From Streptomyces sp. LBL (GTDB taxonomy: Bacteria; Actinomycetota; Actinomycetes; Streptomycetales; Streptomycetaceae): 64,000 nucleotides of DNA. How positions within the stretch are numbered: the stretch's first letter is position 1; the number at the start of each line of letters is the position of its first letter. The notes beneath the pieces are model-generated. The model was not told the DNA's origin. It ran no database searches and saw only the letters and a list, made by a program, of their open reading frames with translations. Shown here piece after piece: positions 42,023 to 50,884 of the stretch. The stretch is from contig NZ_JARXYX010000004.1 in assembly GCF_029893585.1 (NCBI RefSeq), positions 186,001 through 250,000 of the forward strand, written 5' to 3'. Position numbers and translations under genes: made by a program.

Positions 42023-43084
42023 ATGAAGGCGCTGATTCTGTCCGGAGGAGTGGGGACCAGGCTGCGTCCCTTCACCTATTCCATGCCCAAACAATTGGTA
42101 CCCGTCGCCAACAAGCCGATATTGGTGCACTGTCTGGAAAACATCCGAGTGATCGGTGTCAAGGACGTGGCCATCGTTGTCGGCGACCGCGCGCAGGAAA
42201 TCCGCGCGGTTGTCGGGGACGGCTCCGCGTACGGCCTGAACGTCAGCTATATCCAGCAGGAGGCGCCGCTCGGCCTCGCCCACTGTGTCTCCATCGCGGA
42301 GGATTTCCTCGGCGACGACGACTTCGTGATGTACCTGGGCGACAACGTCCTCGCGGAGGGGATCGCGGAGTCCGCCCGATCGTTCGCCGCGGATCGGCCC
42401 GCCGCCCAGCTGCTGCTCACCAAGGTGGCGGACCCGAGCGCCTACGGCGTCGCGGAGGTGGACGCAGAAGGCCGCGTCCTCGCTCTGGCCGAGAAGCCGC
42501 AGCGGCCGAGCAGCGACCTGGCGGTGATCGGGGTGTACTTCTTCACCGCCGCAGTGCACGACGCGGTCCGGGCCATCGGCCCCAGTGCCCGCGGCGAACT
42601 GGAGATCACCGACGCCGTCCAGTACCTGGTGGAACGCGGCGACCGCGTCGTCGGCCATGAGTACGCCGGCTACTGGAAGGACACCGGCAGCCCCGAAGAT
42701 CTGCTGGACTGCAACCGGGTGCTGCTCGACAGGCTCAGCCACGGAATACGCGGTGAGATCGACGCGGCCAGCACCGTCGAGGGGCCGGTGGTGGTCGAGG
42801 CCGGGGCCGTCGTGCGGCGCTCGCGTCTCGTCGGGCCGCTGGTCATCGGCGCGGGCAGCGTCGTACAAGACAGCGAGCTCGGCCCCGGTACCGCCCTCGG
42901 CCGCGACTGCGTACTGGAGGACGCCGGGATCCGTCACTCCATCCTCCTCGACGGGGCGTCGATCCGGGGCGTGCGGGGCCTGTACGGCTCACTCGTCGGA
43001 CGCTCGTCCACCGTACGCGCCGGAGGTTCGGCCGGCCTCCGGCTCATCATCGGCGACCACACCCGGGCGGAGGTGACGGCATGA
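42023..43084 (+). CDS. rmlA: glucose-1-phosphate thymidylyltransferase (long RmlA/StrD type)
   Basis: 353-aa enzyme forming dTDP-glucose from glucose-1-phosphate and dTTP, first step of deoxysugar supply. N-terminal nucleotidyltransferase: LILSGGVGTRLRPFTYSMPK, VMYLGDNVL, and YWKDTGSPEDLLDCNR. A left-handed beta-helix tail (VEGPVVVEAGAVVRRSRLVG and following) marks the long StrD-like subfamily typical of antibiotic clusters. It overlaps rmlB by 4 bases (ATGA). Confidence 0.92.
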   Translation: MKALILSGGVGTRLRPFTYSMPKQLVPVANKPILVHCLENIRVIGVKDVAIVVGDRAQEIRAVVGDGSAYGLNVSYIQQEAPLGLAHCVSIAEDFLGDDDFVMYLGDNVLAEGIAESARSFAADRPAAQLLLTKVADPSAYGVAEVDAEGRVLALAEKPQRPSSDLAVIGVYFFTAAVHDAVRAIGPSARGELEITDAVQYLVERGDRVVGHEYAGYWKDTGSPEDLLDCNRVLLDRLSHGIRGEIDAASTVEGPVVVEAGAVVRRSRLVGPLVIGAGSVVQDSELGPGTALGRDCVLEDAGIRHSILLDGASIRGVRGLYGSLVGRSSTVRAGGSAGLRLIIGDHTRAEVTA

Positions 43085-44046
43085 GGATCCTGGTCACCGG
43101 CGCCGCCGGTTTCATCGGCTCCCACTACGTCCGTGAGGTCCTCGCGGGCAGGTACCCGGAATCCGACGACATCCGCGTCACGGTCGTCGACCGGCTTACC
43201 TACGCGGGCCGGCGTGACAACCTGCCGGCCGTGCACGAACAGCTCGACTTCGTGCAGGGTGACATCTGCGACCGAGACCTCCTCGACCGGCTGCTCCCTG
43301 GCCACGAGGCCGTGGTGCACTTCGCGGCCGAGTCCCACGTGGACCGCTCACTCACCGACCCGGGCGAGTTCATGCGTACCAACGTCATGGGCACCCAGCA
43401 GGTACTCGACGCGGCCCTGCGTGCCGGGGTGGACCGGGTGCTGCACGTCTCCACGGACGAGGTGTACGGATCGGTGGAGAGCGGTACCTGGACCGAGGAC
43501 AGCCCGCTGCTGCCCAACTCCCCCTACGCCGCGTCCAAGGCGGCAAGCGACCTGGTCGCCCGCGCCTACCACCGCACGCACGGGCTCGATGTCCGCATCA
43601 CTCGCTGCTCCAACAACTACGGCCCGCACCAGCACCCCGAGAAGCTCCTCCCCCGCTTCATCACCCGGCTGCTGACGGGGCACCAGGTCCCCTTGTACGG
43701 CGAAGGACACAACGTGCGCGAGTGGCTGCACGTGGACGACCACTGCCGGGCCCTGCACCTGGTGCTGACCAAGGGGCGCGCGGGCGAGATCTACAACATC
43801 GGCGGCGGCAGCGGTATGAGCAATCGCGAGATGACCGGGCGGCTGCTCGAACTCCTGCATACGGGGTGGGAGAGGGTGCGCCACGTCGAGGACCGCCTCG
43901 GACACGACTTCCGCTACGCGATCGACGACTCAAAGATCCGTGAAGAGCTGGGCTACGCGCCCCGCTGGTCGATCGAGAGCGGACTGGGTGCGGTCGTGGA
44001 CTGGTACCGCGACCACCCCGACTTCTGGCGCGACCGGGCCTCCTGA
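43081..44046 (+). CDS. rmlB: dTDP-glucose 4,6-dehydratase
   Basis: 321-aa SDR-extended enzyme, dTDP-glucose to dTDP-4-keto-6-deoxyglucose. NAD site LVTGAAGFIGSHYVRE, active-site STDEVYGS, the Tyr-Lys pair in NSPYAASKAASDL, then RCSNNYGPHQHPEKLLPRF and LYGEGHNVREWLHVDDHC. All RmlB hallmarks are present. Coupled to rmlA. The product feeds the 2,3-dehydratase and 3-ketoreductase at 47.6-49.9 kb. Confidence 0.93.
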   Translation: MRILVTGAAGFIGSHYVREVLAGRYPESDDIRVTVVDRLTYAGRRDNLPAVHEQLDFVQGDICDRDLLDRLLPGHEAVVHFAAESHVDRSLTDPGEFMRTNVMGTQQVLDAALRAGVDRVLHVSTDEVYGSVESGTWTEDSPLLPNSPYAASKAASDLVARAYHRTHGLDVRITRCSNNYGPHQHPEKLLPRFITRLLTGHQVPLYGEGHNVREWLHVDDHCRALHLVLTKGRAGEIYNIGGGSGMSNREMTGRLLELLHTGWERVRHVEDRLGHDFRYAIDDSKIREELGYAPRWSIESGLGAVVDWYRDHPDFWRDRAS

Positions 44047-44149
44047 CGCCGGGCCGGCCTGGAGGTGTGCCCACCGCACGTCCCGGGCTCCACCAGCCTC
44101 ACCTCCGACGGCAAGGGGACGGAATTCCGCCGACGAGAACGGAACTCAC

Positions 44150-44759
44150 ATGTCCACACCGCGAAGCCGTGCCCGCACCGCGGCCATCGCCGTCCCGCTG
44201 GCCCTCACGGGCCTGGTGGCCACCGTTCCCAGCGCCCAGGCCGCACCGGTGAAGACCTATTTCGCTGCCGCGTCGGCACCACGACCGGCCTCGCGTACAG
44301 CGGGCACGTCGACGCCGTCGCCGCGGCCACCGTCGGGCCGGGCGCGACCTTCGACGTCACGCTCGATCCGGCCGCGATCACCCCCAACCCCGGCCTACGA
44401 CCAGGAGGTCAAGAACGTCGCCCTGCGGTTCAATGTGCCGGCCGGGCGCGAAGGTCCTTTCCTACGGGATCGCCGACGGTGGCGCCGCGGGCACGTTGCG
44501 GCTGGAAGTGGACGGCACCAAGGCCGTGCTGCGCGCCGCCGGCCCCTACGCGGCGGACACCGCCTTCGATCTGCCGAAGGTCACCGTCAGGCTGAAGGCC
44601 CCCGTCAGACGCGGCAGCCTGGAGACGGCCTTCGGCGGCACCTCGCACGACGACCCGGGCTTCAGCTGGAGTTTCATCTCGTCGAACTGGGACGGTGAGG
44701 CCCAGCTCGCCTGCTGGCCCGACCAGCCGATCGCGCTGACCAGGACGATAGTCAATTAA
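44150..44759 (+). pseudogene. secreted protein broken by three frameshifts (paralogue of 39572-40189)
   Basis: The signal peptide MSTPRSRARTAAIAVPLALT ... AQA and APVKTYF are in one frame. The next, FRCRVGTTTGLAYSGHVDAV to LDPAAITPNPG, is in a second. Then YDQEVKNVALRFNVPAG is back in the first, and AKVLSYGIADGGAAGTLRLE to ALTRTIVN in a third. Joined, they match the intact secreted protein at 39.6 kb (shared DPAAITPNP / TPDAITPNP, AAGPY / AAGPFPAK, FSWSF / FGWDF). Shifts fall near 44260, 44397 and 44440. Either a pseudogene or several sequencing errors. Confidence 0.7.
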
Positions 44760-44856
44760 CCGCCTCACCCGCTCGCTGTCGCGGGTGAGGACGTCGCCAC
44801 GACGCACACATGCCGCGCCGGCCGGCCCCTCCGCGGGACGGCCGGCGCGGTCGCGC

Positions 44857-44887
44857 TTGACCTCCAGTGCGGTTGAGGTTGCAGGCT
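44857..44887 (+). promoter_or_regulatory. SoxR-type promoter of the dsbA-soxR operon
   Basis: -35 TTGACC, 19-base spacer TCCAGTGCGGTTGAGGTTG, -10-like CAGGCT. The embedded palindrome CCTCCAGTGCGGTTGAGG resembles the other two sites and the SoxR consensus. It lies about 55 bases before the first start codon and would make soxR autoregulated. Confidence 0.72.
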
Positions 44888-44942
44888 GGAGGAGGACGAC
44901 GCGGAAGTGGGGAGACAGACGCGGAGTGGGGAGACAACAGCA

Positions 44943-45569
44943 GTGAAGATCGAGATCTGGTCCGACATCATGTGCCCGTGGTGTTACATCGGCAAGGCGC
45001 GCCTCGACAGGGCGATCGAGCGGTTCGACGGCCGCGACGATGTCGAGGTGGTGTGGCGCAGCTTCGAGCTCCGTCCGGAACAGCCCAGGACACCCGGTGC
45101 CTCGCTCGGTGAGATGATGCGGAGGAACCTCGGACTCGCGCCGGGGGATACGGTCGCTCTGTTCGAGAAGATCCGTGTCCTCGGTGAGGCCGAGGGCCTG
45201 GACATCCGGCTGACCGACGTACGCCCCGTGAGCTCCTTCGACGCGCAGCGCCTGGTGCACCTCGCCGCGGGGAGCGGCCTCGCGCACCGGCTGAAGAGCG
45301 AACTGTTCAAGGCGTACCTGACGGAAAACCAGAACGTGGCCGACCATGGCGTCCTGTCGCGCACCGCGACCGGCGCGGGGCTCGAAGCCGGCGCTGTCGA
45401 GGCGGTGCTGGCGGGAGATGCCTACGCCCAGGACGTTCGTGAGGACGAGGCTGCCGCTGTCCGGCGCGGGGTCACCAGTGTGCCGACCATCTTCGTGGAC
45501 GGCACGCGGATCGCCGTCGGCGTCCCCTCGGTCGAGGAGATCCACTCGGCTCTGGTGGAGGCCGGCTGA
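44943..45569 (+). CDS. DsbA-family (FrnE-like) thiol oxidoreductase
   Basis: 208-aa cytoplasmic thioredoxin-fold protein with active site MCPWCYIG (Cys11, Cys14), the helical insertion domain of FrnE-like proteins, and the cis-Pro loop [12 protein letters not shown]. No signal peptide. The GTG start has GGGGAGA 9 bases upstream. FrnE-type proteins repair or isomerise disulfides, and the family name comes from the frenolicin cluster, a benzoisochromanequinone. It is first in an operon with soxR (1-base gap) behind a SoxR-type promoter, so it probably counters thiol oxidation or arylation by the product. Confidence 0.87.
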   Translation: MKIEIWSDIMCPWCYIGKARLDRAIERFDGRDDVEVVWRSFELRPEQPRTPGASLGEMMRRNLGLAPGDTVALFEKIRVLGEAEGLDIRLTDVRPVSSFDAQRLVHLAAGSGLAHRLKSELFKAYLTENQNVADHGVLSRTATGAGLEAGAVEAVLAGDAYAQDVREDEAAAVRRGVTSVPTIFVDGTRIAVGVPSVEEIHSALVEAG

Positions 45570-45570
45570 C

Positions 45571-46113
45571 ATGACTGTGGCCCGTCCCGCGTACAACGTC
45601 ACCGAGCTCACCGTCGGACAGCTGTCGGCGCGCAGCGGCGTCGCCATCACGACGCTGCACTTCTACGAGTCCAAGGGGCTTCTCACAAGCCGCCGTACCT
45701 CAGGCAACCAGCGCCGTTACACCCGGGACGCGCTGCGCCGGATCTCAGTGATCCGAGTGGCGCAGCGCGTGGGCATTCCACTGAGTACGATCGGCGACGC
45801 GCTGGCCGAGCTGCCCGGGGGGCGTACCCCTGACCGGGCCGACTGGGCCCGCCTGTCGCGGCGCTGGCGCGCGGCCCTCACCGAGCGGATCGACGAGTTG
45901 CACGCGCTCCGCGACGGCTTGGAGGACTGTATCGGCTGCGGCTGCCTGTCAGTGAGCGCCTGCCCGCTGACCAACCCGTACGACGAGCTCGGTGAGGAGG
46001 GCCCCGGGCCGCGCAGGCTGGGGGGCGGGGTGCAGACCGGGGTGCGGACCGCTCCGGTGGCCGACCCGTGTGGGGGCACGAGCCCGTCCTGCCAGGGCGG
46101 CGCCACGGACTGA
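45571..46113 (+). CDS. soxR: redox-sensing MerR-family activator SoxR
   Basis: 180-aa [2Fe-2S] regulator. The MerR helix-turn-helix is at 13-50 ([38 protein letters not shown]), a dimerisation helix at about 85-118, and the iron-sulfur motif [12 protein letters not shown] gives Cys120, 123, 125 and 131 in the SoxR spacing. A tail of about 40 residues (from [10 protein letters not shown]) follows with two further Cys. In Streptomyces SoxR is oxidised by redox-active antibiotics and activates a small regulon for quinone reduction and export. Its own operon and two neighbouring genes carry matching sites. Confidence 0.93.
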   Translation: MTVARPAYNVTELTVGQLSARSGVAITTLHFYESKGLLTSRRTSGNQRRYTRDALRRISVIRVAQRVGIPLSTIGDALAELPGGRTPDRADWARLSRRWRAALTERIDELHALRDGLEDCIGCGCLSVSACPLTNPYDELGEEGPGPRRLGGGVQTGVRTAPVADPCGGTSPSCQGGATD

Positions 46114-46151
46114 GGTGTACGGAGTGCGGCGGACCGGGGCTTATGGCGTAT

Positions 46152-46205
46152 GGCGGACCGGGGCACAGGGAGCGAGGGGCCCCGCTCCCTGTGCCCCGGT
46201 CCGCC
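46152..46205. terminator. bidirectional 23-bp perfect hairpin
   Basis: GGCGGACCGGGGCACAGGGA and three more bases pair perfectly with 46183-46205 around an 8-base loop. It sits between the convergent ends of soxR and the flavin monooxygenase gene. A partial copy of the arm lies just upstream at about 46130. Confidence 0.88.
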
Positions 46206-46210
46206 GTGTC

Positions 46211-47359
46211 TCACTCCGTGTCGCGCGGCGGGGCCGTGGGGTGCAGCTCGCGGGCGTACGACTCGGCGGCCCCTTCGAAGCCCAGGACGACATGGCCTGC
46301 CGCGGTGTGCGCGTCCCGCCAGTGGCGCTGGAGCGGTGCGGTCTCCTGGTGGGCGCGGGTGCCCGCGGACGCGAACAGCCGGTCCACGGCGGCCGTGGAG
46401 AGCTCGGCGGCGAGTGCGCAGTCCCGGCTGTTGCGGGCCACATCGAGCTCCGTGACCAGACCGCTGTCGGCGGTACGGGCAGCCGACTCCAGGAGCAGCG
46501 CCGCCGTGTCGGCCTCGCCGGCGGCGCGGGCGAGGACGACGGCCGCGGCGGTCGTCAGGCCGCTGGAGGCCGATGTGTAGCGGGGTGCGCTCTCCTCGCG
46601 CCAGGCGGTCAGCGCCCCGCGTGCGGCGCCCAGCACGGGGGCCGCGAAACATAGCCCGTTGACTGCTTTGAGGGGCACCCGGTGGCAGGGCGCCTCCGCG
46701 CCGTCGGCGACTCCGACGACGATGGCATCGCGGGTGAAGGTCAGCTCGTCCGGTACGAACGTCCCGTCGGTCGAGAGCGTGTTGCTGCCGGTGCCGCGCA
46801 TGCCGACCGACGACCAGGTGGCTTCCGTACGGTAGTCAGCGCGCGGCACCGCGAAGAATCGGGCGACCGGCTTCCTCTCGGTGGTCATCGCGCACACCAG
46901 TGCCCAGCACGAGTGGTCCACGACGCTGACGTAGGGCCAGGTGCCGCTGATCCGCCAGCCGCCCTCCTCCCTGCGGGCCCGGCCGAGCGGCATGAGCGCG
47001 CCCACGATCAGGGTGTCGGGGTCGTCCGCCCAGAGGCGCTTCTGTCCGGTCTCGGGGAGGTAGGCCGCCATCCGGCCGAGGGAGGCGGTCAGGGACGCGG
47101 CCCAGGCAGCCGAGGTGCAGCCCTCGCCGACCACGGACACCGCCCGCACGATCTCCTCGAAGGTTCCGGCGTCGCCGCCGTGCCTTCGGGGCACGAAGTG
47201 GCGAGCGAATCCCGCGTCCAGCATGGACCGCACCACCTCCGGCGCAAGTCGGCGGTCGCGCTCGGCGGCCTGTGTCCGCTCCGCCGCGATCTTCGCGACC
47301 TCCGTGGCCGCGACCACTACGGCGGCGGTTTCTGTGCGGGACGGGTGCTGTGTCGGCAT
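46211..47359 (-). CDS. flavin-dependent monooxygenase, acyl-CoA-dehydrogenase fold (ActVA-ORF5-like)
   Basis: 382-aa oxygenase of two-component class D (acyl-CoA dehydrogenase fold, HpaH/ActVA-ORF5 type). ATG 47359 has GAGGAG upstream. Recognisable parts: FARHFVPRRHGGDAGTFEEI, CTSAAWAASLTASLGRMAAY, GGWRISGTWPYVSVVDHSCW, SSVGMRGTGSN and the C-terminal helices ending HTAAGHVVLGFEGAAESYAR. It uses reduced flavin from a separate reductase, probably the one at 60.6-61.1 kb, to hydroxylate the polyketide and form a quinone. It is the last gene of the leftward seven-gene operon. Confidence 0.82.
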   Translation of the reverse strand: MPTQHPSRTETAAVVVAATEVAKIAAERTQAAERDRRLAPEVVRSMLDAGFARHFVPRRHGGDAGTFEEIVRAVSVVGEGCTSAAWAASLTASLGRMAAYLPETGQKRLWADDPDTLIVGALMPLGRARREEGGWRISGTWPYVSVVDHSCWALVCAMTTERKPVARFFAVPRADYRTEATWSSVGMRGTGSNTLSTDGTFVPDELTFTRDAIVVGVADGAEAPCHRVPLKAVNGLCFAAPVLGAARGALTAWREESAPRYTSASSGLTTAAAVVLARAAGEADTAALLLESAARTADSGLVTELDVARNSRDCALAAELSTAAVDRLFASAGTRAHQETAPLQRHWRDAHTAAGHVVLGFEGAAESYARELHPTAPPRDTE

Positions 47360-47583
47360 CCTGGTCAGCTCCTCGTGACAGTGGCTGCGGCTGGTGCTCG
47401 GAGCCAGCCTCACGTGGGCCGCTCGAGCGGGACTACAGGGGCCGCCATGGAAGACCGCCGGGCTCCGGCGGCAGCGATTCAGGGGGACTCGGGCACGTTT
47501 CGTAACGCCTCCGTGGCATGTCCCGCGACGCTCTCGTGCCGCACGTGCTTGTCCTCGGCGGCAGCGGCTTCGACGGGTGGGCG

Positions 47584-48555
47584 TCAGACCGTCGTGACGT
47601 GGGCCGCCCGGTGGACAGCGTCGACCAACTCGGCCTGGCGGAGCACCGGCGCCTCGTCGCCTTCGCCCCCACGTACGGCACGGGCGAAGGCGGCGACGCG
47701 CGCGGCCGCCTGGTCGTGGGCGGGCAGGACGCGATCCTCGGCGCCGTCGGCGTGCTCGATCCGCAGCACCGGACGGTGGCCTGCCGCCGGTGAGTAGGCG
47801 CGGTCGAGGGCGAGACTGCCTTCGCTGCCGAGCAGCCGCCAGCCCGCCGTGTAGTGGTGTTCCATGCCGAACACCAGATGGGCGCCGGCTCCGGTGGACG
47901 GGGCGTCGAGGTGGGCGCTGCCGCCGAGGTCGACCCCGCGCGCGGAGTCGTGGCGCAGGACGGCGCCGCGCACCTTCAACTCCGGTCCGAGGAGGAGGGA
48001 GGCGAGGCGAATCGGGTAGACGCCGATGTCGAGGAGGGCGCCGCCGCCCAGATCGGCGCGGTAGCGGATGTCGGACGCGGGGCGCGGCGGAATGGTGAAC
48101 GAGGCGTACAGCGACCGGACTTCCCCGATCACGCCCGATGTCACCAGATCCTTTACGGTCGCGTAGGTGTGATGGTGGACGAACAGATGGTTCTCCGCGA
48201 GTGCGAGGCCGAGCTCGCGGGCCAGGCCCAGCAGCCGGGCGGTGTCGGCGGCCCGTGTGGTGAGCGGCTTCTCGGCGAGGACGTGTTTGCCCGCGCGCAG
48301 GGCGCGTTCGGTCCACCGGGCGTGCAGGGCGGCCGGCAACGGTACGTACACGGCGTCCACATCGGGGCGCTCCAGCAGCGCTTCGTAACCCTCGACGGCC
48401 GCGCAGCCGTAGGCCTCGGCGGCGGCACGCGCCTTGTCTGCGCCGCGGCTGGCGATCGCCGTCACCTCGGTATGCGGCGAAGCGGCGAAGGCCGGCAGCA
48501 TGCGGCGCAGGGCGATGTCGGCACAGCCCATGACGCCGATCCGCACCGTGTTCAC
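47584..48555 (-). CDS. NDP-hexose 3-ketoreductase (Gfo/Idh/MocA family)
   Basis: 323-aa NAD(P)H oxidoreductase. N-terminal Rossmann site RIGVMGCADIALRRMLPAF; catalytic stretch LAEKPLTTRAADTARLL with the EKP motif; then LAENHLFVHHHTYATVKDLV and GGGALLDIGVYPIRLASLLL. This subgroup reduces the 3-keto group of dTDP-3,4-diketo-2,6-dideoxyhexose right after the 2,3-dehydratase. The GTG start overlaps the dehydratase stop (GTGA), strong support for the pairing. Confidence 0.88.
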   Translation of the reverse strand: MNTVRIGVMGCADIALRRMLPAFAASPHTEVTAIASRGADKARAAAEAYGCAAVEGYEALLERPDVDAVYVPLPAALHARWTERALRAGKHVLAEKPLTTRAADTARLLGLARELGLALAENHLFVHHHTYATVKDLVTSGVIGEVRSLYASFTIPPRPASDIRYRADLGGGALLDIGVYPIRLASLLLGPELKVRGAVLRHDSARGVDLGGSAHLDAPSTGAGAHLVFGMEHHYTAGWRLLGSEGSLALDRAYSPAAGHRPVLRIEHADGAEDRVLPAHDQAAARVAAFARAVRGGEGDEAPVLRQAELVDAVHRAAHVTTV

Positions 48556-49880
48556 CGGTCGGTTCCATGGCCGGGCAGGGTGCGTACGCACGCCAGCAGG
48601 GTGCGTGCCTCGACATCGACGAGGTTGCCCACCCGGCCCGCGCGCGTGAGCTGACGCACGGTCACCCAGGTGTAGTCCTCGGGGACATCGGCGTCCACAT
48701 CGATGTCCGTGCCATCGAGCACGAGGTAACGGTTCTCCGCGTGGTAGAAGCGGCCGCCCTCCTCCGAGTGAACGGTGTCGAACAGCACCTGCTCGGGCCG
48801 CGCGGCCAGCACTGCGTCCAGATAGGGCGGGCGCGGTGCGTCGGCGGTCAGGTTGCCCGGGTTGCACTGCACGGTGGGGCCCAGCTCGGCGATGTCGAAG
48901 GTGCCCGCCTCGGCGCATGCCCGCACCAGCAGATGGCGCTCCCCGTGGATCTCCTTGCTGACGAAGGCGACGACACCGCGGCCGACCGGCGCCAGCATCG
49001 GCTGGGACCAGGAAGCCACCTCGCGGCTGTCGGCCTCGACGTCGACGCCGATGATCCGGAAGTACCGGCCCGTCTCGTGGGCGATCTCGCCGCGCTCGTC
49101 GTCCCTGTGCCAGCCGGAGACCTGGCTCAGCGGAATGCTGGCGCGCTCGACGTGTTGGCGCACCTTGGCTCCGGTGAACCAGTGCATCAGCGCCGCGGTG
49201 TCGTGCAGCGGCTTGTGCGGTGCCCGCTCCGGCGCCGCCGGCTCGTCCGGCAGCCCGGCGAGTACCGTGCGGGAGTCCATGTTGACGAGGTTGTCGACGC
49301 GCAGCAGGTCGGCCATGACCGGCCGCGGCACCCAGCAGAAGTCCTCGTGGACCGGGATGTCCCCGGTGGTCTCGACGACGATGTTGCGGTTGCGCTTGCC
49401 CAGGAACCACGAGCCCTGCTCGCTCTGGAGCGCGTCGTAGTGCACGTGGTCCCCGGCGCCCGGCGTGAGGAAATGATCGAGGTAGCGCACCGCGGTGCCC
49501 TGGTGCACCCGTGTGTAGTTGCTGAACGTGGCCTGCACGGTCGGCGAGAGCTGAAGGCTGTTGATGTTCCCCGGCTCCATCTTGGCCTGCATCAGCAGGT
49601 GCGGTACGCCGTCGAAACGCTTGACCAGTATGCCGAGAATGCCGATCTCCGGCTGTCGGATCAAGGGCTGGGACCAGGCGGGGCCGTCCGGGGCCTGCCG
49701 CTGGAACCGCAGTCCCTCGATGGAGAAGAACCGGCCGCTGCGGTGGCGGACGTCTCCGGTCGCCGGGTCGGTGTACCAGCCCTCCAAGGCGTGCAGCGGG
49801 GCCTGGGTCACCCGGTAGCGGTGGGCCGCGCCGCGTTCGGCGAACCAGGTGTGGAAGCCGGCCGCGTCGTCGATCCGCAT
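48552..49880 (-). CDS. NDP-hexose 2,3-dehydratase
   Basis: 442-aa enzyme of the EvaA/TylX3 family, removing the C2 hydroxyl of dTDP-4-keto-6-deoxyglucose. Two internal repeats are clear: SQPLIRQPEIGILGILVKRF with LLMQAKMEPGNINSLQLSPT, and later SQPMLAPVGRGVVAFVSKEI with LLVRACAEAGTFDIAELGPT. This duplicated fold is diagnostic. It commits the sugar to 2,6-dideoxy stereochemistry and overlaps the genes on both sides. Confidence 0.92.
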   Translation of the reverse strand: MRIDDAAGFHTWFAERGAAHRYRVTQAPLHALEGWYTDPATGDVRHRSGRFFSIEGLRFQRQAPDGPAWSQPLIRQPEIGILGILVKRFDGVPHLLMQAKMEPGNINSLQLSPTVQATFSNYTRVHQGTAVRYLDHFLTPGAGDHVHYDALQSEQGSWFLGKRNRNIVVETTGDIPVHEDFCWVPRPVMADLLRVDNLVNMDSRTVLAGLPDEPAAPERAPHKPLHDTAALMHWFTGAKVRQHVERASIPLSQVSGWHRDDERGEIAHETGRYFRIIGVDVEADSREVASWSQPMLAPVGRGVVAFVSKEIHGERHLLVRACAEAGTFDIAELGPTVQCNPGNLTADAPRPPYLDAVLAARPEQVLFDTVHSEEGGRFYHAENRYLVLDGTDIDVDADVPEDYTWVTVRQLTRAGRVGNLVDVEARTLLACVRTLPGHGTDR

Positions 49881-50722
49881 CAGCCTGCCGCCTTCTCGGT
49901 GACGGACAGGGCGGCAGCGGACGGCCGGGTGACAGCGGTCGGCGCCGTCGTGTGCGGTGCGCCGCCGAACGGCGTGCTCACGGACAGGGCGCCGACGGTG
50001 AGGCGTACGCCCTGGCCGTGCGGCGCGTCGGCGAGCAACACGAGGCCGGGTGCGATCGCCGTCGGCCGCACGGTGCCCAGCGGTCCCGGCGTCCACGCGT
50101 CCGCCCGGAGTGGCTCGGGCAGCCCCTTCCCGAGCCGCTCCACGGTGAAGACCTCGGCCCCGTCGAGCAGCCAGCGCGCGACTCCTTCCGCCGCGTCCAC
50201 GACGAGCGCGCAGTGGTGCGTGTCGGAGGGTACGCGCGAGGCGAGCGGCACGCTGTACGAGAACCCACCGCGCGCCCCGTCGGGGCCGGGGACCCGGCCG
50301 TAAAGGGCCCACACCCGGCCGCCCGTCAGTGCGAAGTCCATGATCAGTCCGGTTTCGCGGTCGAGTACGACGAGGGCGCCCGCGCCCTCACCCACCTCGT
50401 CGGCCACGGTCCCCGACAGCTCGGCCGAGAGGGTCGCTGCGACGACCAGCGTGGAGCCGCCGGTCGGACAGGCCGGGCCGAAGGCCGCCCATCGCAGATG
50501 GTCGGACGGCTCGCCGTCGGGCGGTACGAGGAAGGCGGGACGCCCGGTGCGTGAATCCGCGCCGGTGGGCTCCACCACAAGACCGGCGGCGGTGGCGCGT
50601 GCGGTGCCGTCACCGCCGGGGAGGGCGCCGGTGCGCCGCAGCGACCAGGGGGCGTCGGGCCGGGCTTCCGGGTGGCGCACCCGCAGCCCTTCGGTGAAGT
50701 CGTCGTGGAACAGGACCGTCAT
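49880..50722 (-). CDS. DUF6081-like protein, copy 1
   Basis: 280-aa protein of unknown function. It begins MTVLFHDDFTEGLRVRHPEA and contains LRWAAFGPACPTGGSTLVVA, DRETGLIMDFALTGGRVWAL and GVARWLLDGAEVFTVERLG: strand-rich, resembling a concanavalin-like fold. A clear paralogue lies at 57.8-58.6 kb (FDFALTDGFVWALYERLP, RARWSLEGEEVFAVDRTG). Such genes often accompany type II PKS clusters as far as I recall; role unknown, possibly a binding or chaperone protein for the intermediate. It shares one base with the dehydratase gene. Confidence 0.7.
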   Translation of the reverse strand: MTVLFHDDFTEGLRVRHPEARPDAPWSLRRTGALPGGDGTARATAAGLVVEPTGADSRTGRPAFLVPPDGEPSDHLRWAAFGPACPTGGSTLVVAATLSAELSGTVADEVGEGAGALVVLDRETGLIMDFALTGGRVWALYGRVPGPDGARGGFSYSVPLASRVPSDTHHCALVVDAAEGVARWLLDGAEVFTVERLGKGLPEPLRADAWTPGPLGTVRPTAIAPGLVLLADAPHGQGVRLTVGALSVSTPFGGAPHTTAPTAVTRPSAAALSVTEKAAG

Positions 50723-50884
50723 GGTATTTCTCCGGGCGGTGAGCCTTACAGGGACGGGAGGCAGTAGGAGGGAGGAGGGGGATCGGGATGTCGGCGGTCA
50801 CGGGGCGGGCGGGCGGACCGGCCGCGCGGGCCGCGCAGGGGCACGCACGGGACCACGCCGGGGCAGGAGCAGGACAGGGGCGGC

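Noticed and set aside
46211..48616. Single 801-codon fusion of oxidoreductase and monooxygenase
   Set aside because: The upstream half is an out-of-frame shadow of the 3-ketoreductase gene; a GAGGAG site and ATG at 47359 mark the real start.
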